DNA of 64,000 bases from the NCBI GenBank assembly GCA_947646735.1, contig CANTFK010000914.1:50713-114712 (forward strand). Direction: 5' to 3'. Of this stretch, positions 1-11,970 are shown one piece after another. The first letter of the stretch is position 1; each line of letters starts with the position of its first letter. The position numbers and the translations under genes are program-made. This stretch comes from Peronospora farinosa (lineage: Eukaryota > Oomycota > Peronosporomycetes > Peronosporales > Peronosporaceae). The notes beneath the pieces are model-generated. The model made no database searches, was not told where the DNA came from, and saw only the letters and a list, made by a program, of their open reading frames with translations.

Positions 1-284
1 AGCTTCTTGTACAAATAGTAGTTGATGCGAGATAGTACTTGTATGTTACTATTTGCTTTGATTACACATGTTACGATAAGAACCATGAATTGTGTAACCC
101 TGTTTTAGTTGCGTAGTATCCATGATTAATGCAAGTAAAGTACCTAACCCTTTAGTATAATTAATGGGTATAAAAAAGTGATCTTCCAGTTGGATTTTAT
201 TCTATGGCTACAAAAATCGCCCTATTATAAAGCGGATATTCAAGCGCACGCCAACCATTCTTCTTTTCGCTCTTTTTCACTATC
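1..284. other. Non-coding flank, AT-rich
   Basis: I see no gene here. The stretch is AT-rich and lies upstream of the PH-domain gene. It has short similarity (a GTATCCATGATTA string and a TGTAACCCTGTT string) to the LTR that begins at 63803, so it may be a decayed LTR fragment, but the match is too short to claim. Confidence 0.4.
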
Positions 285-908
285 ATGACTTCGCTAGTAA
301 AAGGTTTTGCCGGTACCATTACCGGTTCGGCTGATGTTTGCAAGATAATCACGGGCGTTTTTACCAACTGCGTGGCATCCGAATATCTTTTACCAAATGA
401 GATAATTCTGTTTTCAATGGTTTCAGCAAAAAATGAATTTTCATTTACAAATATGACTTTAATCAAAATTGAAGGGGAAAATGCAACAACTACGCGAAAA
501 CTTATTGAACGTATTGCATATAAGGACAATCTTTTCAGTCATATTAAATTTGAAAGTGCCGGTCATGTCGATCGTGATTGTGAACTGAAATTTCAACTTG
601 GTACCACAAATTTGTCAATTGAGATTGCAAAAAGTGACCAAAAACGTGCTCAAGGGATTTATAAAGTACTGGAACTTCTACGTCGTGCTCAAGTTACAAA
701 TGTCCATTTATGGAAAATGAGTACATTGAGTATCAAATATGTAAGTAAAGCTCTGTATTTGACGGAAAAGAGCAATCAGACGCTTACAAACCAATCGGAC
801 GAACTCACAACTTGGCTACATGAAGTTTATGAACGCACCCATCCAAATTGTTACCGTGATGTGATTCAATCGGCATTCGTGGAGCTTCATTTAATTGATC
901 ACAAATGA
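285..908 (+). CDS. Bacterial-type PH-domain protein (YvbH/bPH_1-like)
   Basis: This is an intronless 207-residue protein. Residues about 30-135 fit the bacterial pleckstrin-homology domain (DUF1696, bPH_1): a 'LPNEIILFSMV..NEFSFTN' segment, the marker 'IAYKDNLFSHIKFESAGH' (family form 'I.YRSITRFSVETAGHFD'), then a 'CELKFQL' strand and a C-terminal amphipathic helix near residues 120-135. The bacterial domain forms oligomeric rings; its role in oomycetes is not known to me. There is no signal peptide or membrane segment, so a cytosolic location is inferred. The roughly 65-residue tail (HLWKMSTLSIKYV onward) is not part of the family and I do not recognise it. The ATG at 285 is the first in frame and leaves room for the whole domain. 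The family assignment is by motif recognition and is fairly secure. Confidence 0.75.
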   Translation: MTSLVKGFAGTITGSADVCKIITGVFTNCVASEYLLPNEIILFSMVSAKNEFSFTNMTLIKIEGENATTTRKLIERIAYKDNLFSHIKFESAGHVDRDCELKFQLGTTNLSIEIAKSDQKRAQGIYKVLELLRRAQVTNVHLWKMSTLSIKYVSKALYLTEKSNQTLTNQSDELTTWLHEVYERTHPNCYRDVIQSAFVELHLIDHK

Positions 909-1311
909 AGATCAAGCAGTAAATGAGAACTCTTTGACGGTCCAGTTGGTTGTACTCGTGTAATCTGGAGCTTGAGATTTTTTTTTATTTCCTGGCCGTT
1001 GGTTGTTATAAAAATGGTCTCGATCGTTCAATGACAGTTATTGCTGTGCCACTTGATACACGTGCACGCCCAATCTTGAAGCTGCTAGCAAAAGAGCCTT
1101 GGCTATCAGTTTCAAACTGCTTTACTTGAGATTTTCACAGACACTGAACTACCAATGTACTCCATCCCACATCGAAAGCATTGCCACGCGACCGTCCAAT
1201 TCAAATGATAATCACTTACATCCGCTTGCTTGACCACGATTTCAAGCTACAAAGCAAGCTTAAACATGTTTCATACATGTAAAGATGTTTGCTATATTAG
1301 CAATCACTCGA
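909..1311. other. Intergenic, no gene seen
   Basis: About 400 bases between the convergent PH-domain and GH5 genes. It contains T-rich tracts that may serve in 3' end formation, but nothing specific could be supported. Confidence 0.4.
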
Positions 1312-2983
1312 TTATAGGAGATATGAAAGTAAGAGTGCAGTCATGACAGCTCCTAGCGTAGAGGCAGAGGCAGAGGCAGCAATGGCGAAAGAAACAGCAC
1401 ACGCATCACACAGAATCGTCGCTCTGCTGAAAGTATCCGCGAGCGCGGATTCGTTGGCAGCGCAGACGGCACAGGCACTTCCAACGCAATTGTAGAGACA
1501 AGTGCATTCGCCATTGATGCAGCCAGCATTGTCTCCGTCGCCGCAAGTAGTCTCATCGCACTCTGCGCCAATACAGTACTTTCCAGTTGCGTCACCATCG
1601 CATGCGCACGTGCTGTTTCTCAAGCACGTTCCCAAATCGTTGCAAGCTACAGTATCGCCCTCCGAGCAGATTTCGCACTGAGGTCCAGTCCACCCAGTGT
1701 AGCAGATGCACTTGTCATCTTTACAATCGCCATTTCCATTGCAGGTACTGCTACATTTTGCGTAAATCGCAACTATATCTCCGACACTCGTTGTCGGCAA
1801 CTTTTCCAACAATGCAACACGCTCATCAATAGGTGTGACCCAATCGTCCTTTACCAAGCCGCCTGTGTCTGCTGACTGGGGGTTAAAGGCCCAATAAAAT
1901 GATCCAATCGATGTCTTGTCAAGATAGGCCGAAACCGCGTTCGCCCACTTTTTGTTCTTGTCTTTCATCTGTGCACCCCACGATCCAACAACCACAGCCT
2001 GTCCAGTTTCCTTTGGAATAAATCCAAAATATTCGTCCCATAGAGCTGGCATGTTATCGGGAAAATCCGAGTCGCTCCACCACGGTGCCTTGTAATCCAC
2101 ACCCGGTGAGATCAAATGAGGACTGTACACAAGTTTCTCCATATTACTCAGCTTTACAGGATAATCTTTTGCTCCCTGCAGTGATCCCCCTGCTTGTCCC
2201 CACTTAACACTAACTCCTTTCATATTTGTCTGCACCCCTTGTACAAAAATCAACAGTCGAGGACATTTCTTCAGTACAGCATTCCCAATCTTAGCTGCCT
2301 GCAAATTCCAGTCTGTATCTTCATCTCCTGTACCCCATGTAGCTTTTCCCTTGGGTTCATTCTTAATGTCCATTGCAAAAACATTCCATGCTCCTGGATC
2401 ATCACAATATCTCGTCGCGAGTTTCTCTAGAGCCGGCGTGATATCAGCAGGGACTGCAATGTCCGGGAAATCCGAGACCGAAGCTTTGATCCGATGACTG
2501 TCAAACATGATGAGAATATTGCGTTCCCGAGATTCGTGGACAATCACATCCAGTATTTCCAAGTACGATTTACCAGCTAAAGAAGGGGTCCCAGCTGTTT
2601 GAGTACTTGGAACTTCAGGGTCTTTCATCACAGAATCCATGGCCAATGGTAAACGAAGAGCATTCATATCAAGACTCGCAAATAAATCCATTGCATTGCC
2701 AATAGAAGTAGCTGTTGGCCATAATCCTTGTACGACAAGTTCAATACTTTCTACAAGTTTAAAAAAAGTATACAAAAAAAAGTGAGATGAAAAATTATGT
2801 TTTATACAAAATGGGACACTTGAACTTGGACATACCACTACCAAACCAATTAATGCCTTTGAGATAAAATGTTTCATTGTTTGCTTTTAATTGTCCATTA
2901 ATAGATCGAAAGTCAATAAATGTACTCGCAGCATTACAAGTTGAGAGAGAGAGAGCTGTGAGAAGGAAGAGGAAGCAAACCAT
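1312..2983 (-). CDS. Secreted GH5 glycosidase with EGF-like tail (two exons)
   Basis: Exon 1 is 2983-2836 and exon 2 is 2750-1312. They join across an 85-bp GT-AG intron (donor GTATGT, acceptor CTTGTAG) into 528 residues. Residues 1-18 are a signal peptide (MVCFLFLLTALSLSTCNA). The GH5 (PF00150) domain covers about residues 25-375: 'LKGINWFG' then 'GLWPT', 'LRLPL', 'MFDSHRI', the acid/base site 'DIKNEPKG' (Glu181), 'VYSPHLI', and a final 'SFYWAFNPQSADTGG' strand. The usual nucleophile motif GE[FW]G is here GSWG, with Ser306 in the catalytic position. Residues about 376-490 are cysteine-rich and EGF-like (CNGNGDCKDDKCICYTGWTG). The C-terminus is hydrophobic (LGAVMTALLLSYLL), which suggests a GPI anchor. 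The protein is probably extracellular and acts on, or binds, beta-glucan in the oomycete or host wall. Catalysis is doubtful. Confidence 0.85.
2751..2835 (-). other. Spliceosomal intron of the GH5 gene
   Basis: An 85-bp intron with donor GTATGT and acceptor TTGTAG. Splicing creates a Glu codon across the junction and restores the GH5 spacing between 'NWFG' and 'GLWP'. Reading through it would place the signal peptide out of frame with the catalytic domain. Confidence 0.85.
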
Positions 2984-5900
2984 TTCGAGGAATCGAGAGC
3001 TTAGATATTACTATACTATAATGATAGAGAGAGACAGTCAGGAAGGTGGTTAGTGTTCGTTTGTGTAACGTACGTCAAGTTGAATCAGAATAAGGACCTG
3101 AGGTCGCAATCTCGTGACGTGATTGGACAATAAAAAGGTGCAGATTAATCGAGTTCATGTTTACAATTACGGTAAATTTCTATAAAAATGAGGTTGGTCT
3201 GACTACTTTTTACCACAGAGGATAGCATTATTGTTACGTATTAACGTTATAACAAAAGCTGTTATAAATTAGCCTACTTTATTAGTAGTCGAACAAACAC
3301 ACGTGCATGTCCATCGGTGTGCTTGTTTGTCACTTTATGACACCCGTATTACGCCTTTATTCACACAACAACTTGCATCACCATCTTTATCTTTATCTTG
3401 CGCATATTTTAAGACCCCATATGCCTTCAACCTTACAGTGTAAGCTGATATTTTGATCCTAGAAGGAGAAATACCAGCTATTTACAACGGACTTCTTACA
3501 AAACCTTACTTTGTGACTTATCCAGGACACTACAGCATCTCCTACAATACATATATGTTGCTTAGATATAACGGCAGCAAGTCTAGGTGTTTCGAGTCTC
3601 AAGGTGACGCTACGAACGTCTACAGCTCCAGTTACAAGCACAGAAAAAAGTCGTAGCTGGCAGTTATTTAGCACCTTTACAGGACGATTCAGTGCTTTAC
3701 TCAGACCTATTAGCACCTTTTCCAGTCAAGAGTGAACGGATATAACTGACACGGCCAAGCTTGAGAACATAGTAGCATTCAGGACAAAAGAGAAGACAGG
3801 AAGGAGTCGAGGAGATGCTGTGAGACGTGGATACCCACTCGGTATTTTCACGCTAATGTCGTCGTCTGGCGATTGATAGAAGTCGATCGAGTGGTGCTCA
3901 TGTGGCTTTGCAATATCAATGCGAAGTGCCTACAAGACGAATGGATTCTTCTTTGCTGCTTACGATGGAAGGGTGCGCAATGATGGAACCAGCAACACTC
4001 TCAGACGGCTCTCATGGTAGCTTTATAGTCAGCTATGCATGCTCAATGTCCAGAGACTGCAACCTTGATCCCTGCACCGTATCAACGTCAGCTTATAGCA
4101 TACCCATTCGGGCAGTGTGTTTATTTGTCTCATTGGTTGTCAAACTGATAATGGGCCACCGGCAGTGGATGGTGTGGCCATATTTTTCGCTTATATGGAG
4201 AATTGGTGAATGTGAAGATCGTATGCCGGAGCTCTGCACGCTTTGTGTAGCGACGTGCCTGCAAATTCTAGGCAAAAACGAATGCTGATCTTGTTGTTGA
4301 TGATACAACAACATGGCTCGCTGGGAATTACGCCGAAAGTGATGAAGCGCGTGGATACAAGCGTCTTGCAATTAAGGTGCGGACAAAAGCATCTTGGGCC
4401 AACACTGGGTTTATCGAGCAGAAAGTGTGACCGTGTATCGTATTCGATGTATGAGTGTTCGAGTCGACTGCTTCATGTTCTGGTAGCCGCAAACGCATGG
4501 GCCTATTCGCAAAGCTCATTTTATGCTTGAACTCGGTGGACATGGGGTGTAGGTACCGACCGGTTCATGTTTACATCCAGTTACGATAAAGTTTGTAGCG
4601 ATCAGCAAGGATGTCTGTTTTGCGCGATCGAGAATGAAGTGAACAAGGTTGGTTCAAGTGGACAAAGTATCTAACAAACAGCCAAGAACCTTCAGCCAAG
4701 AACCTTCAGCCTGAACCACAGAGAACAAGTTTTTGAACAATTTTTGCACAACTCCGTTGGATATCGAGCTCTAGATGTAGTGGACGACAGCAATGGGTGC
4801 TGGATGGGCCGAGGCTATGCATGCTCATCCTTGTCCTATGACGTGGTGACGAGGTGAGGAGAAAGGGACGATGGAGACCGATGGGCGGCTTTCTATTCCT
4901 AGTGGAAAATTGCCAGTATTCACTGAGCGAGTATGATGATAGGCAGTGCACCGGATTGATAAAAGTTGTGGCTGTGAGTTGTCGTTGTTGAAGATTTGAG
5001 TGATAGTGTGGATCTCAATGTCGTTACCGTCGAGGCAAATGATTCTATATGTTTCGTACGAGCACTCGTGAGCATGAACTGTCAGGTGTGTGGGCATCGA
5101 AATGGGTTGTGGTGTCGCTGGAGAAGGCAAGTCTTACAAAATGAATTGTTGGTAGTCTTCGTGACCTGCCCTTGGAAGCTGCAAGGGCAGGCCACAAAGG
5201 ACATAATAACGAGGCGAGGAAGATGTTCTGATCTGCTTTATTTGGTGCGTACGCTAGGCTTTGACCAATCTAAGATGATTGAGTCTTGGTACATGTACAT
5301 TCTGCTACATGTGATGAAGGTGTGTTTTGCACAACCACTTGGTAGCGGTTGAGAGAAGAATGAAATTTTGATAGCGCTGGTGTTGTGACGCTGCAGTGCT
5401 TTGCAGCTGCGGTAGCCTTTTACGTCCATACACGTGAGTTGTACCATGCTTGTGGAATATCAATCGCCAGAGGAGTGAGCACAGTCGCTTACAGCTAAAT
5501 ATCCAGTAGTTGTCAAGCTGAATTTTTTCGACCTACGATGGCAAACAAAGCGGTGGTCAGTTTCTCATGCAGCGACCCAATTTTCATGGGGATGTGGCTT
5601 CGAAAGTGTTCGTTGCTCTGGTCTTGCACGCTCGCAATCACACTCGGGTCCTGTGAATGTATTTGAACCTCATTAGCGCCAGCGTGCATGAATCTACGTT
5701 TGTGTCGAATATCCAGACGAAAAATAATCTGGCTTTATGACGCGCCTTCCAACGTTTCTACTCTCGGTTCACGTCAACGATGCTATGAACGTTGAAACGA
5801 GCGATTTTGAGCGTTGCAACGCAACGAACTCAGGCAAAAGGGGTGTGACAACCTTTTGCAAAGAGACCGGTTCGGCTACAAATCAACGGATGATCCCTCG

Positions 5901-7107
5901 ACCTTTGAGAGCCAGCAAAGAGTCATCACGTCTGGCCAAATAGCAAAGATTGGTTATTTACGTCCGCAGTCGTGTGAGGCAAACTCTACGTAACTAGTCT
6001 AGTCAGCAGGCTTTCAGGACCTATTGGCAGCGTGAGACAGCGTCCTCGATGTTGGTGCTGTAGAAAAGTAAAAGCAGTGGTGCTGCTGATTGAGACGGCT
6101 GCCTAATATCTTTAAAGATGCTGAAAGCTTTGCAAAGTTCTCCTCTTGTGTCAATTTCCATTCGGATGGGACGAAAGGACAGCAATCTGGATTTCAACCA
6201 CATTTCGCATGGCAAGAAGCGATTCAAGCCTGCGTCTTTACTGTTTCTTGGTCTGACAATCCTAAGATATCGATGCTTACAACACGTAAAGCATTGATTA
6301 CAATGTACTCCATAATCGTCGACTACGAGAGTTCTAAAGGAGACATGAAGAGAATGTTTTAAATGAATCCTCAACCACAGAAAAGGTGATATTCTCACGA
6401 TCAGCTTGGCATATAAAATCCAATGTAGAAACTACTGGACATCGACACGATCGTCTGAACAATTTGGCGGCGCATAGTGTCAAATGTCCTGCCACATCTG
6501 CTCTAGAGTCGATTGCATTCTTTAATGTTCATAACCATGACGTGCTCAGTTGAATTGGCAGATCGTGCAAGCGATACAAATTCGAACTCTTCCTACCTTA
6601 GTTTTTATAAACACCTCTAGTCCCCAGTTCATTATGTAGACACTTACCAAGCTGTCCTACGCTCATGGTCTCACTCGACAGATATTTTTGAGGGATTTGA
6701 AGTACTATCTCGAAAACAAGGGGGGGGGGGGGGTAAATCATGACCAACCTACTGACGACTTTGTACCACACTTAGCTATATATATATATGTGTGTCTTTT
6801 TTTTCGGTGGCTCTTCCTTCTCGTGCTTGAAAGTTACTTTATCTTTGTATGAACATGCCGTCCACCTCGAGATAGATTGTCCAATACGATTAAACGAATG
6901 GTGCTCGTTCTCGCAGCCACACCATCTTTTGCGATGGGATGAGTCTTGAGTCTGCATTTTTCACTCTCTACTTAATCTCTAAGTCTACAGTCTTCTGTCG
7001 GACAACCTGGCGGCATTTTTTTTCCAGTTCTCTACACGCAGTCTTGAATTTGCTTTGTGCTTCACATTTGTCTTCACCCTTTAACGAGAAAAACCGGTCT
7101 AGCCAAT
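2984..7107. other. Gene-poor stretch
   Basis: About 4.1 kb with no gene I can recognise on either strand. Open frames are short (under 130 codons), overlap each other and lack domain motifs. A frame at 6090-6362 (+, 90 codons) and one at 4996-5352 (+) have mildly protein-like composition and may be remains of old genes. A G14 run at 6720-6733 and a TA repeat near 6776-6788 are the only clear simple repeats. The first about 200 bases are the probable promoter side of the GH5 gene. Confidence 0.5.
6720..6733. repeat. G14 homopolymer
   Basis: Fourteen consecutive G residues, followed about 45 bp later by an alternating TA tract. This is the longest homopolymer seen in the window. Confidence 0.9.
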
Positions 7108-7779
7108 ATGACTTCGACTGTGTCTAATGAACTGCTGCAGCTTTGTGCTTGCTACAAGGACAATCACACACCTCGATTTGTACCTCAAGTTGACAATCAC
7201 AACGAAGTTTTGAGTTCGTCAGTTACTGACCTTTCGGACGATTCGACGCTTACCAAAGATGATCTTGTTTTTCTTAGTGATCTCTTTGGTGTCGCGAATC
7301 CCACGACGAATGTTTCATCTGTCAAGCTAAAACAAGTGACTTCGACGCAACCTCATAGTCGCAAACGTCCGCGAAGTACCAAGGGCGTTTCGGAAAATGG
7401 CAGGGTCTTACCCAAATCACAACAGCAGCGTCAGAAGCTGGAGATTGAGTTTTTGAGAAAACAAGTTGTCGAGTTGCAAGCGAGGATTGAGGAATTGCGT
7501 GCGCGAAAAATGGAGCGGAAACGGCAGAAATTGCAAGGTGCCTTGAACGATACCAGCCCCGCTTTAAATCCATGGGTAAATTCGACCAACAGCCACGTCA
7601 TTGCAGTCCAACAACTTGAGGAACAGAATGAGAAGCTGCGCAGTCAAGTGACAGCATACCTCGGGGAGCTCAAACAGTTTGAGCACATTGCGCGGACCCA
7701 GTACATGGCAAACGATTTTCCTGAACCGATGCACTTCACTGGACACCCCGCTACGAATTACTACTCGACGTCGTACTAA
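7108..7779 (+). CDS. Short M96-like coiled-coil (bZIP-like) protein
   Basis: A 223-residue protein starting at ATG 7108; the frame opens upstream only through a non-ATG codon. The middle is basic and coiled-coil: 'SRKRPRSTKG', 'QQQRQKLEIEFLRKQVVELQ' and 'EELRARKMERKRQK' (about residues 85-145). A second short coil 'QQLEEQNEKLRSQV' lies near residue 175. This order (basic region, coil, linker, second coil) matches the N-terminal half of the oomycete M96/START-like family also present at 25635 and 28832. The C-terminal START-like half of about 200 residues is absent, so this is either a naturally short paralogue or a gene truncated by an early stop. The tail 'HFTGHPATNYYSTSY' looks like genuine coding sequence. 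A nuclear or regulatory role is plausible from the basic coil but is inference. Confidence 0.65.
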   Translation: MTSTVSNELLQLCACYKDNHTPRFVPQVDNHNEVLSSSVTDLSDDSTLTKDDLVFLSDLFGVANPTTNVSSVKLKQVTSTQPHSRKRPRSTKGVSENGRVLPKSQQQRQKLEIEFLRKQVVELQARIEELRARKMERKRQKLQGALNDTSPALNPWVNSTNSHVIAVQQLEEQNEKLRSQVTAYLGELKQFEHIARTQYMANDFPEPMHFTGHPATNYYSTSY

Positions 7780-10175
7780 ATAGATCTTAAGAAGACACTT
7801 TTTGTGTAGAATCTCAACCAGCTAAACACTGCCTACTTATTTGCTCCATTCACTACTTTTGTTATCGTGACCGAAATGGAAGAAATGTCTCCCTAATGAG
7901 ATGCTGGCATTTCACTTTTTCTCCTCCTCATCTGGTTGGTTTCAAATGGCGCTGATACATCAATAGCCGACAAGGGGCGCTTCAAGAACGGGTAAAAGCC
8001 GACAAACGTTCACATTAACAGATTTCGGCAGATATAACGCGAATTGTTGTGTCGAAAAATCAAGCGGAGGTCAATACCTGCAGCGATCGTGCAGTCCCTG
8101 CAATCTGAGAATGAAAATCTGCTTTGGTAGAGCAGGCACTGGCATTGACATTTTCGAGCTGAAGCCGAGAATGAACGACAGCCTCGAAGCTTCTTCGGTT
8201 TGATGATGAAGAAGAAAGCGGGACGAAGACTAACTAAGCTTGGGTGAGTCAACGAAATTGTAGACGAACGTGCATACATTATCTAACAAGTTCAAGAAAA
8301 AGACGAAGTGGCGGGGCAGAACCCATGATTAAGTTCACCGAAAGGAGAAATTGTTCGTGCTTTCATCACTCATGACCAAAGCATCATTATTACAATGGGC
8401 AACTCGCTTTGAATGATCTTTTGACACCTGCAAGGTCGTGGAGGTCTGGGAGTACAGCTCGTCAGGTGCTTTCACACAAACGGCAATAGCCTTGTTCGTC
8501 AGAAAAATTACTCACGCACGGGGTCAAAAGGATTTAGAAAAGCAAGAATCCGACAAGTGGAAGCTGCTGGTCTTTTTACGAGGCCTGCAACGCGTTGCCT
8601 AGTTTCTTGCTTGCTACGATTCTCTTCGAAGAGGCGGCATTCACAAACGTTTTTGCAAGATACCAACTTTGCTGTTCAATGGTTCGCATAGGCGGCACAG
8701 TAGACATTATTCAAATGCTAGAACGTAAAGGAGACGACGAAGATGCTTGAAATGACGATGGCACACGACTACTTTGTTCTCACTCAACAAACTTCACTCC
8801 AAAAGCTATGAGGATTGAAAAAACCAAGGGACATTATTTCTTGAAACTTATGCAGAGGCTCTTCAAGTGTTGCATAAGGTCCCGATTTCACACTTAAAAA
8901 TTTACAGGTTCGTTGATTCTTGTTTCTCCTTGTTTTGTCATCCACTGATGTTTGACTTGTTTTTGAGCCTGCAGTTCAGCACCATTCAGTCATTGCCAAG
9001 CTCAGTTTTGTACGCTATCTGAGTGAGCAGAGCATTCGCTTTGATAATTCGAGAGTATTGAAGTTAACGGCTGTCCCACGTATCAAGCAAATATGATTTT
9101 ATATGCTTTGATTTCTGGCTCGTGATATATCTATCTCATCTATACAGACAGAAAAATGACTGCGTCCCTAAGACCTGCAACACTTCATTGATTGTTTGTC
9201 AACTACGTCAGTGGTACGGACCCTCAACATTTCGCACTAATTGTGATAATTTGCAACAGTCGAAGAGCTGAATGAGGCAAGAGTGTTGAAGGGCTCTCAC
9301 AAAACTTCGCTGCGTGGCCAATCTGGCTATTGGTATCACGAGACGGCTCCAGATCGCATCTCTTTGCTGTCCAAACTTTTTAGTGTCTTGTAATAGTGGC
9401 ATGCCACTCAGCAGCTTCGAAGAAGCACTTCAACTAGCTCTAGTTTTTTTACTTGGTTGGCCAGAATTGACGAATGTTCTAAAATTACTTTTCCTTGCAT
9501 GCTTGTCGATGAAACGAACCTTTTGTCTTGCTATCATATTTTCTTGTCACGCTTTGGTCTGCAGCTTGGTAATGTGGGTCTTTAAACGATAATCATTGAG
9601 GCCGAGCAGTGTGGATACAATATCCGAAAGTCTTGGACAATGTTATTCAAGCGTCTATCGATGCTTTTACTCGTGCAGGAGATGCACGTATTGAGCCAGC
9701 AGCTGACTTGATTCCTTGTGACATCCAGATAGTGAGCTGGGTGCAATTGGATCTCCAAGCTCTAGGTACCTACCTACATTTGATTATAACTTACTGTCTT
9801 AGGCCGCTGCTTTCGGTCGATCGAGCCTGATATTGTAATATCACAATAATTTCACTAATTCACTATTTGATATATATTCAACAATAATTCAATAAGCAAT
9901 TTTAAACTTCAAAATTTACCGTGACAGACACTGTAGTAAGTGTTCGCTGCATAATCATATCCGTGCACCTAAAATGTTGTTCGCACCAGTCTTCAGCTAA
10001 ACACATAACGGCGTTTTCCGGCAGACCCTTCATCACTCGTGGACCCTTACAAAAACATGTTAGATGTGAACCATATTGTCGTAGAAACTCATCATGCTTT
10101 TGATCGATAAAATAACGCTCAATGCAACCGAAGTACCTATAAAGCGAGATTTCTAGTGTCCGTTGGTCATGGATG
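7780..10175. other. Gene-poor stretch left of element A
   Basis: About 2.4 kb without a supportable gene. Short frames around 8010-8280, 9314-9592 and 9609-9830 show no recognised motif. Decayed remains of the missing C-terminal half of the neighbouring M96-like gene could lie here, but I could not trace them. Confidence 0.45.
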
Positions 10176-10180
10176 CTTAC
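10176..10180. repeat. Target-site duplication of element A (left)
   Basis: CTTAC immediately before the 5' LTR. The identical pentamer follows the 3' LTR at 21155-21159, which defines the ends of the element. Confidence 0.9.
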
Positions 10181-10604
10181 TGTTAGAAATGCCTGTTTAG
10201 AAACGTCTTGTCAGTCATTGTTGTGTTGCAGGTTCAACTGCTATACCATGTGATAGTGACACCTGATTGGTCGAGTCAACAAACGACTTGACAGATGGTG
10301 AGGCGAGGCGACGACGGTGACAGATGGTGAGACAAGGCGGCGACTATGAAAGACGTCGTAACAGGTGCTTTGATAAGACGGTGCCGAACAGGTGGCGGGA
10401 CGAGGCAGCGACATGACCTGTTGGGCGACATGGCGACGGCTCACAAGATAAGAGGAGAGACGGACGCAATCATGTTATGGTCAAGTTGCAGTTCATGTTA
10501 TATTGCAGTGTTAGCGAACGAAGATAACATTTACATATATTCACTTCTACTTTTACCTCTTCGCACACAAGTGCAACAAAGTTCCAAATCGCAACTTTCC
10601 TACA
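10181..10604 (+). repeat. 5' LTR of element A
   Basis: Begins TGTTAGAAATG and ends CTTTCCTACA, with canonical TG...CA ends. It contains repeated GACAGATGGTGAGGCGAGGCGACGA-type units, also found in diverged form in the LTRs of element D. The boundary is set by the CTTAC duplication on the left and the primer site on the right. Confidence 0.9.
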
Positions 10605-10616
10605 GGTTATGAGCCC
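10605..10616 (+). promoter_or_regulatory. Primer-binding site of A (initiator tRNA-Met half-molecule)
   Basis: GGTTATGAGCCC directly follows the LTR. It is the exact complement of GGGCTCATAACC, the anticodon arm (anticodon CAT) of eukaryotic initiator tRNA-Met, and not of a tRNA 3' end. Drosophila copia is known to prime from a cleaved 5' half of this tRNA at an equivalent site. The gag start codon (10609) lies inside the site. Confidence 0.85.
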
Positions 10617-11970
10617 AACGATCAAGCGCGAGGCCGGTGCGGCTGCACAAGCCAAACCGACCAAGGTTACTGACGGTTTTAACAAGCCCGCCGAGGAACA
10701 ACTTGAAGAGAAGTCGGCAACTCCCATGGGAGCGATGGACAAGATGATGGGGATGCTCGGGGACATCAGCGAACGTTTAAATCGCTTGGAGTCGTCACAG
10801 AAAGAGCATGCTGGCAAGAACGTCAAGGGATCTTCGGAGTCTCTTTTCGGTTCAGTCCTAGGAGCGGGGATGACCCTGCAGGCCTTGGAGGAAGCACCTC
10901 CCCGGAAGATGTCTCCAGCCGACCTTGGTGGACGGCGTCAAGACTTCGGGAACGACAGAACACATCGTGGTGCCTACGGTGGCGTGGAATCCAGGATGGG
11001 TGCGTTACCTGAACCGGCTCGCCCCAGGCAAGAGGCACCTCCGAATGCATACCCTGATGTGGGTATGCCGGACAGGTTTTTTGTTGGCGAAGAACCCCAA
11101 GTCTACGGGATGCCGGATTCGAGGGAGCGAAATCTCGCACTTCAACCATTTGACGTCAAGGAACTCTACCAGGGACTTGGTAGTGGGTTCATCGAATGGG
11201 GCAAGGAATTCGTCCGGCAAGTTGGGTTCGCGGAACGTGCATGCAGATTTGCATGGCCCGAGGACATCAAGGTCGACGTGCTGGGCCAACACCAAGGAGG
11301 AAAGGCCCAGATTTACTACCGTCGGCTGGTCGAGTCTTGGTGGGTTGATAACCAGACTCTGGACCACGCCTTGAATAGGATGCTGCAAACTTTTAGCACG
11401 AAGATCTCACCCGCACAGAGCATGAAACTCTTTACGGCACCGAAGGCAGCACACAGAAGTTAAATGGACCATTATCTGTATCTGACGGCCGTGAGCGATG
11501 CATGCGGAGGTATGGACAACCTAGTACTTCAAGGCATTGTTAAGTATGCGGACCCAAACATGAGGATGACTATGTTGTCGAGGTTGGACATCCACCGACC
11601 AGACTCCCTACGACAAGCTCAGTTTGCACAACAAGTCGATATTGAGTCGCATGTGAAGAACTTGGGTCGCGATGTGGTGAACGCTGTCGAGACTCGAAAG
11701 GAGCCAAAAGAGAGGTTCACGTCAAGGCCAAAAAGAAACGTTGAAGTGAGCGAACAACGCGTGTGCTACAAATGCGGAGAAGCTGGACACATAAGGTCCA
11801 AGTGTCCGCAGGCACGGAAGAAGGGTGCAGGTGCTGACTTCACCTTCGCGATTAAGAACAGTGGTGACCTCTATGAGGACCACTGGATCCTTGACATTGG
11901 GTTCAGCAGACACTTGGTCAACGACCTAAGTCTACTGATCAACCCCGAAGACTGTCGGGTGAATGCTTGA
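10609..11970 (+). pseudogene. Element A gag with zinc knuckle and protease start
   Basis: The frame starts at ATG 10609 within the primer site (Met-Ser-Pro). It runs through a coiled-coil-like 'MLGDISERLNRLESS' and a gag core ('LALQPFDVKELYQGLGSGFI', 'WPEDIKVDVLGQH'), and is then cut by an in-frame TAA at 11461-11463. Reading continues in the same frame to a CCHC knuckle 'CYKCGEAGHIRSKC' and the protease start 'WILDIGFSRHLV'. In element D the matching protease motif is DSGS; here it is DIGF, so the aspartic protease active site is damaged. A one-base shift near 11955-11970 moves the remaining protease to another frame. Confidence 0.85.

Noticed and set aside
3902..5352. Several 80-130-codon frames on both strands
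   Set aside because: They overlap, switch strands and have no recognisable motifs. I could not support any as a gene.
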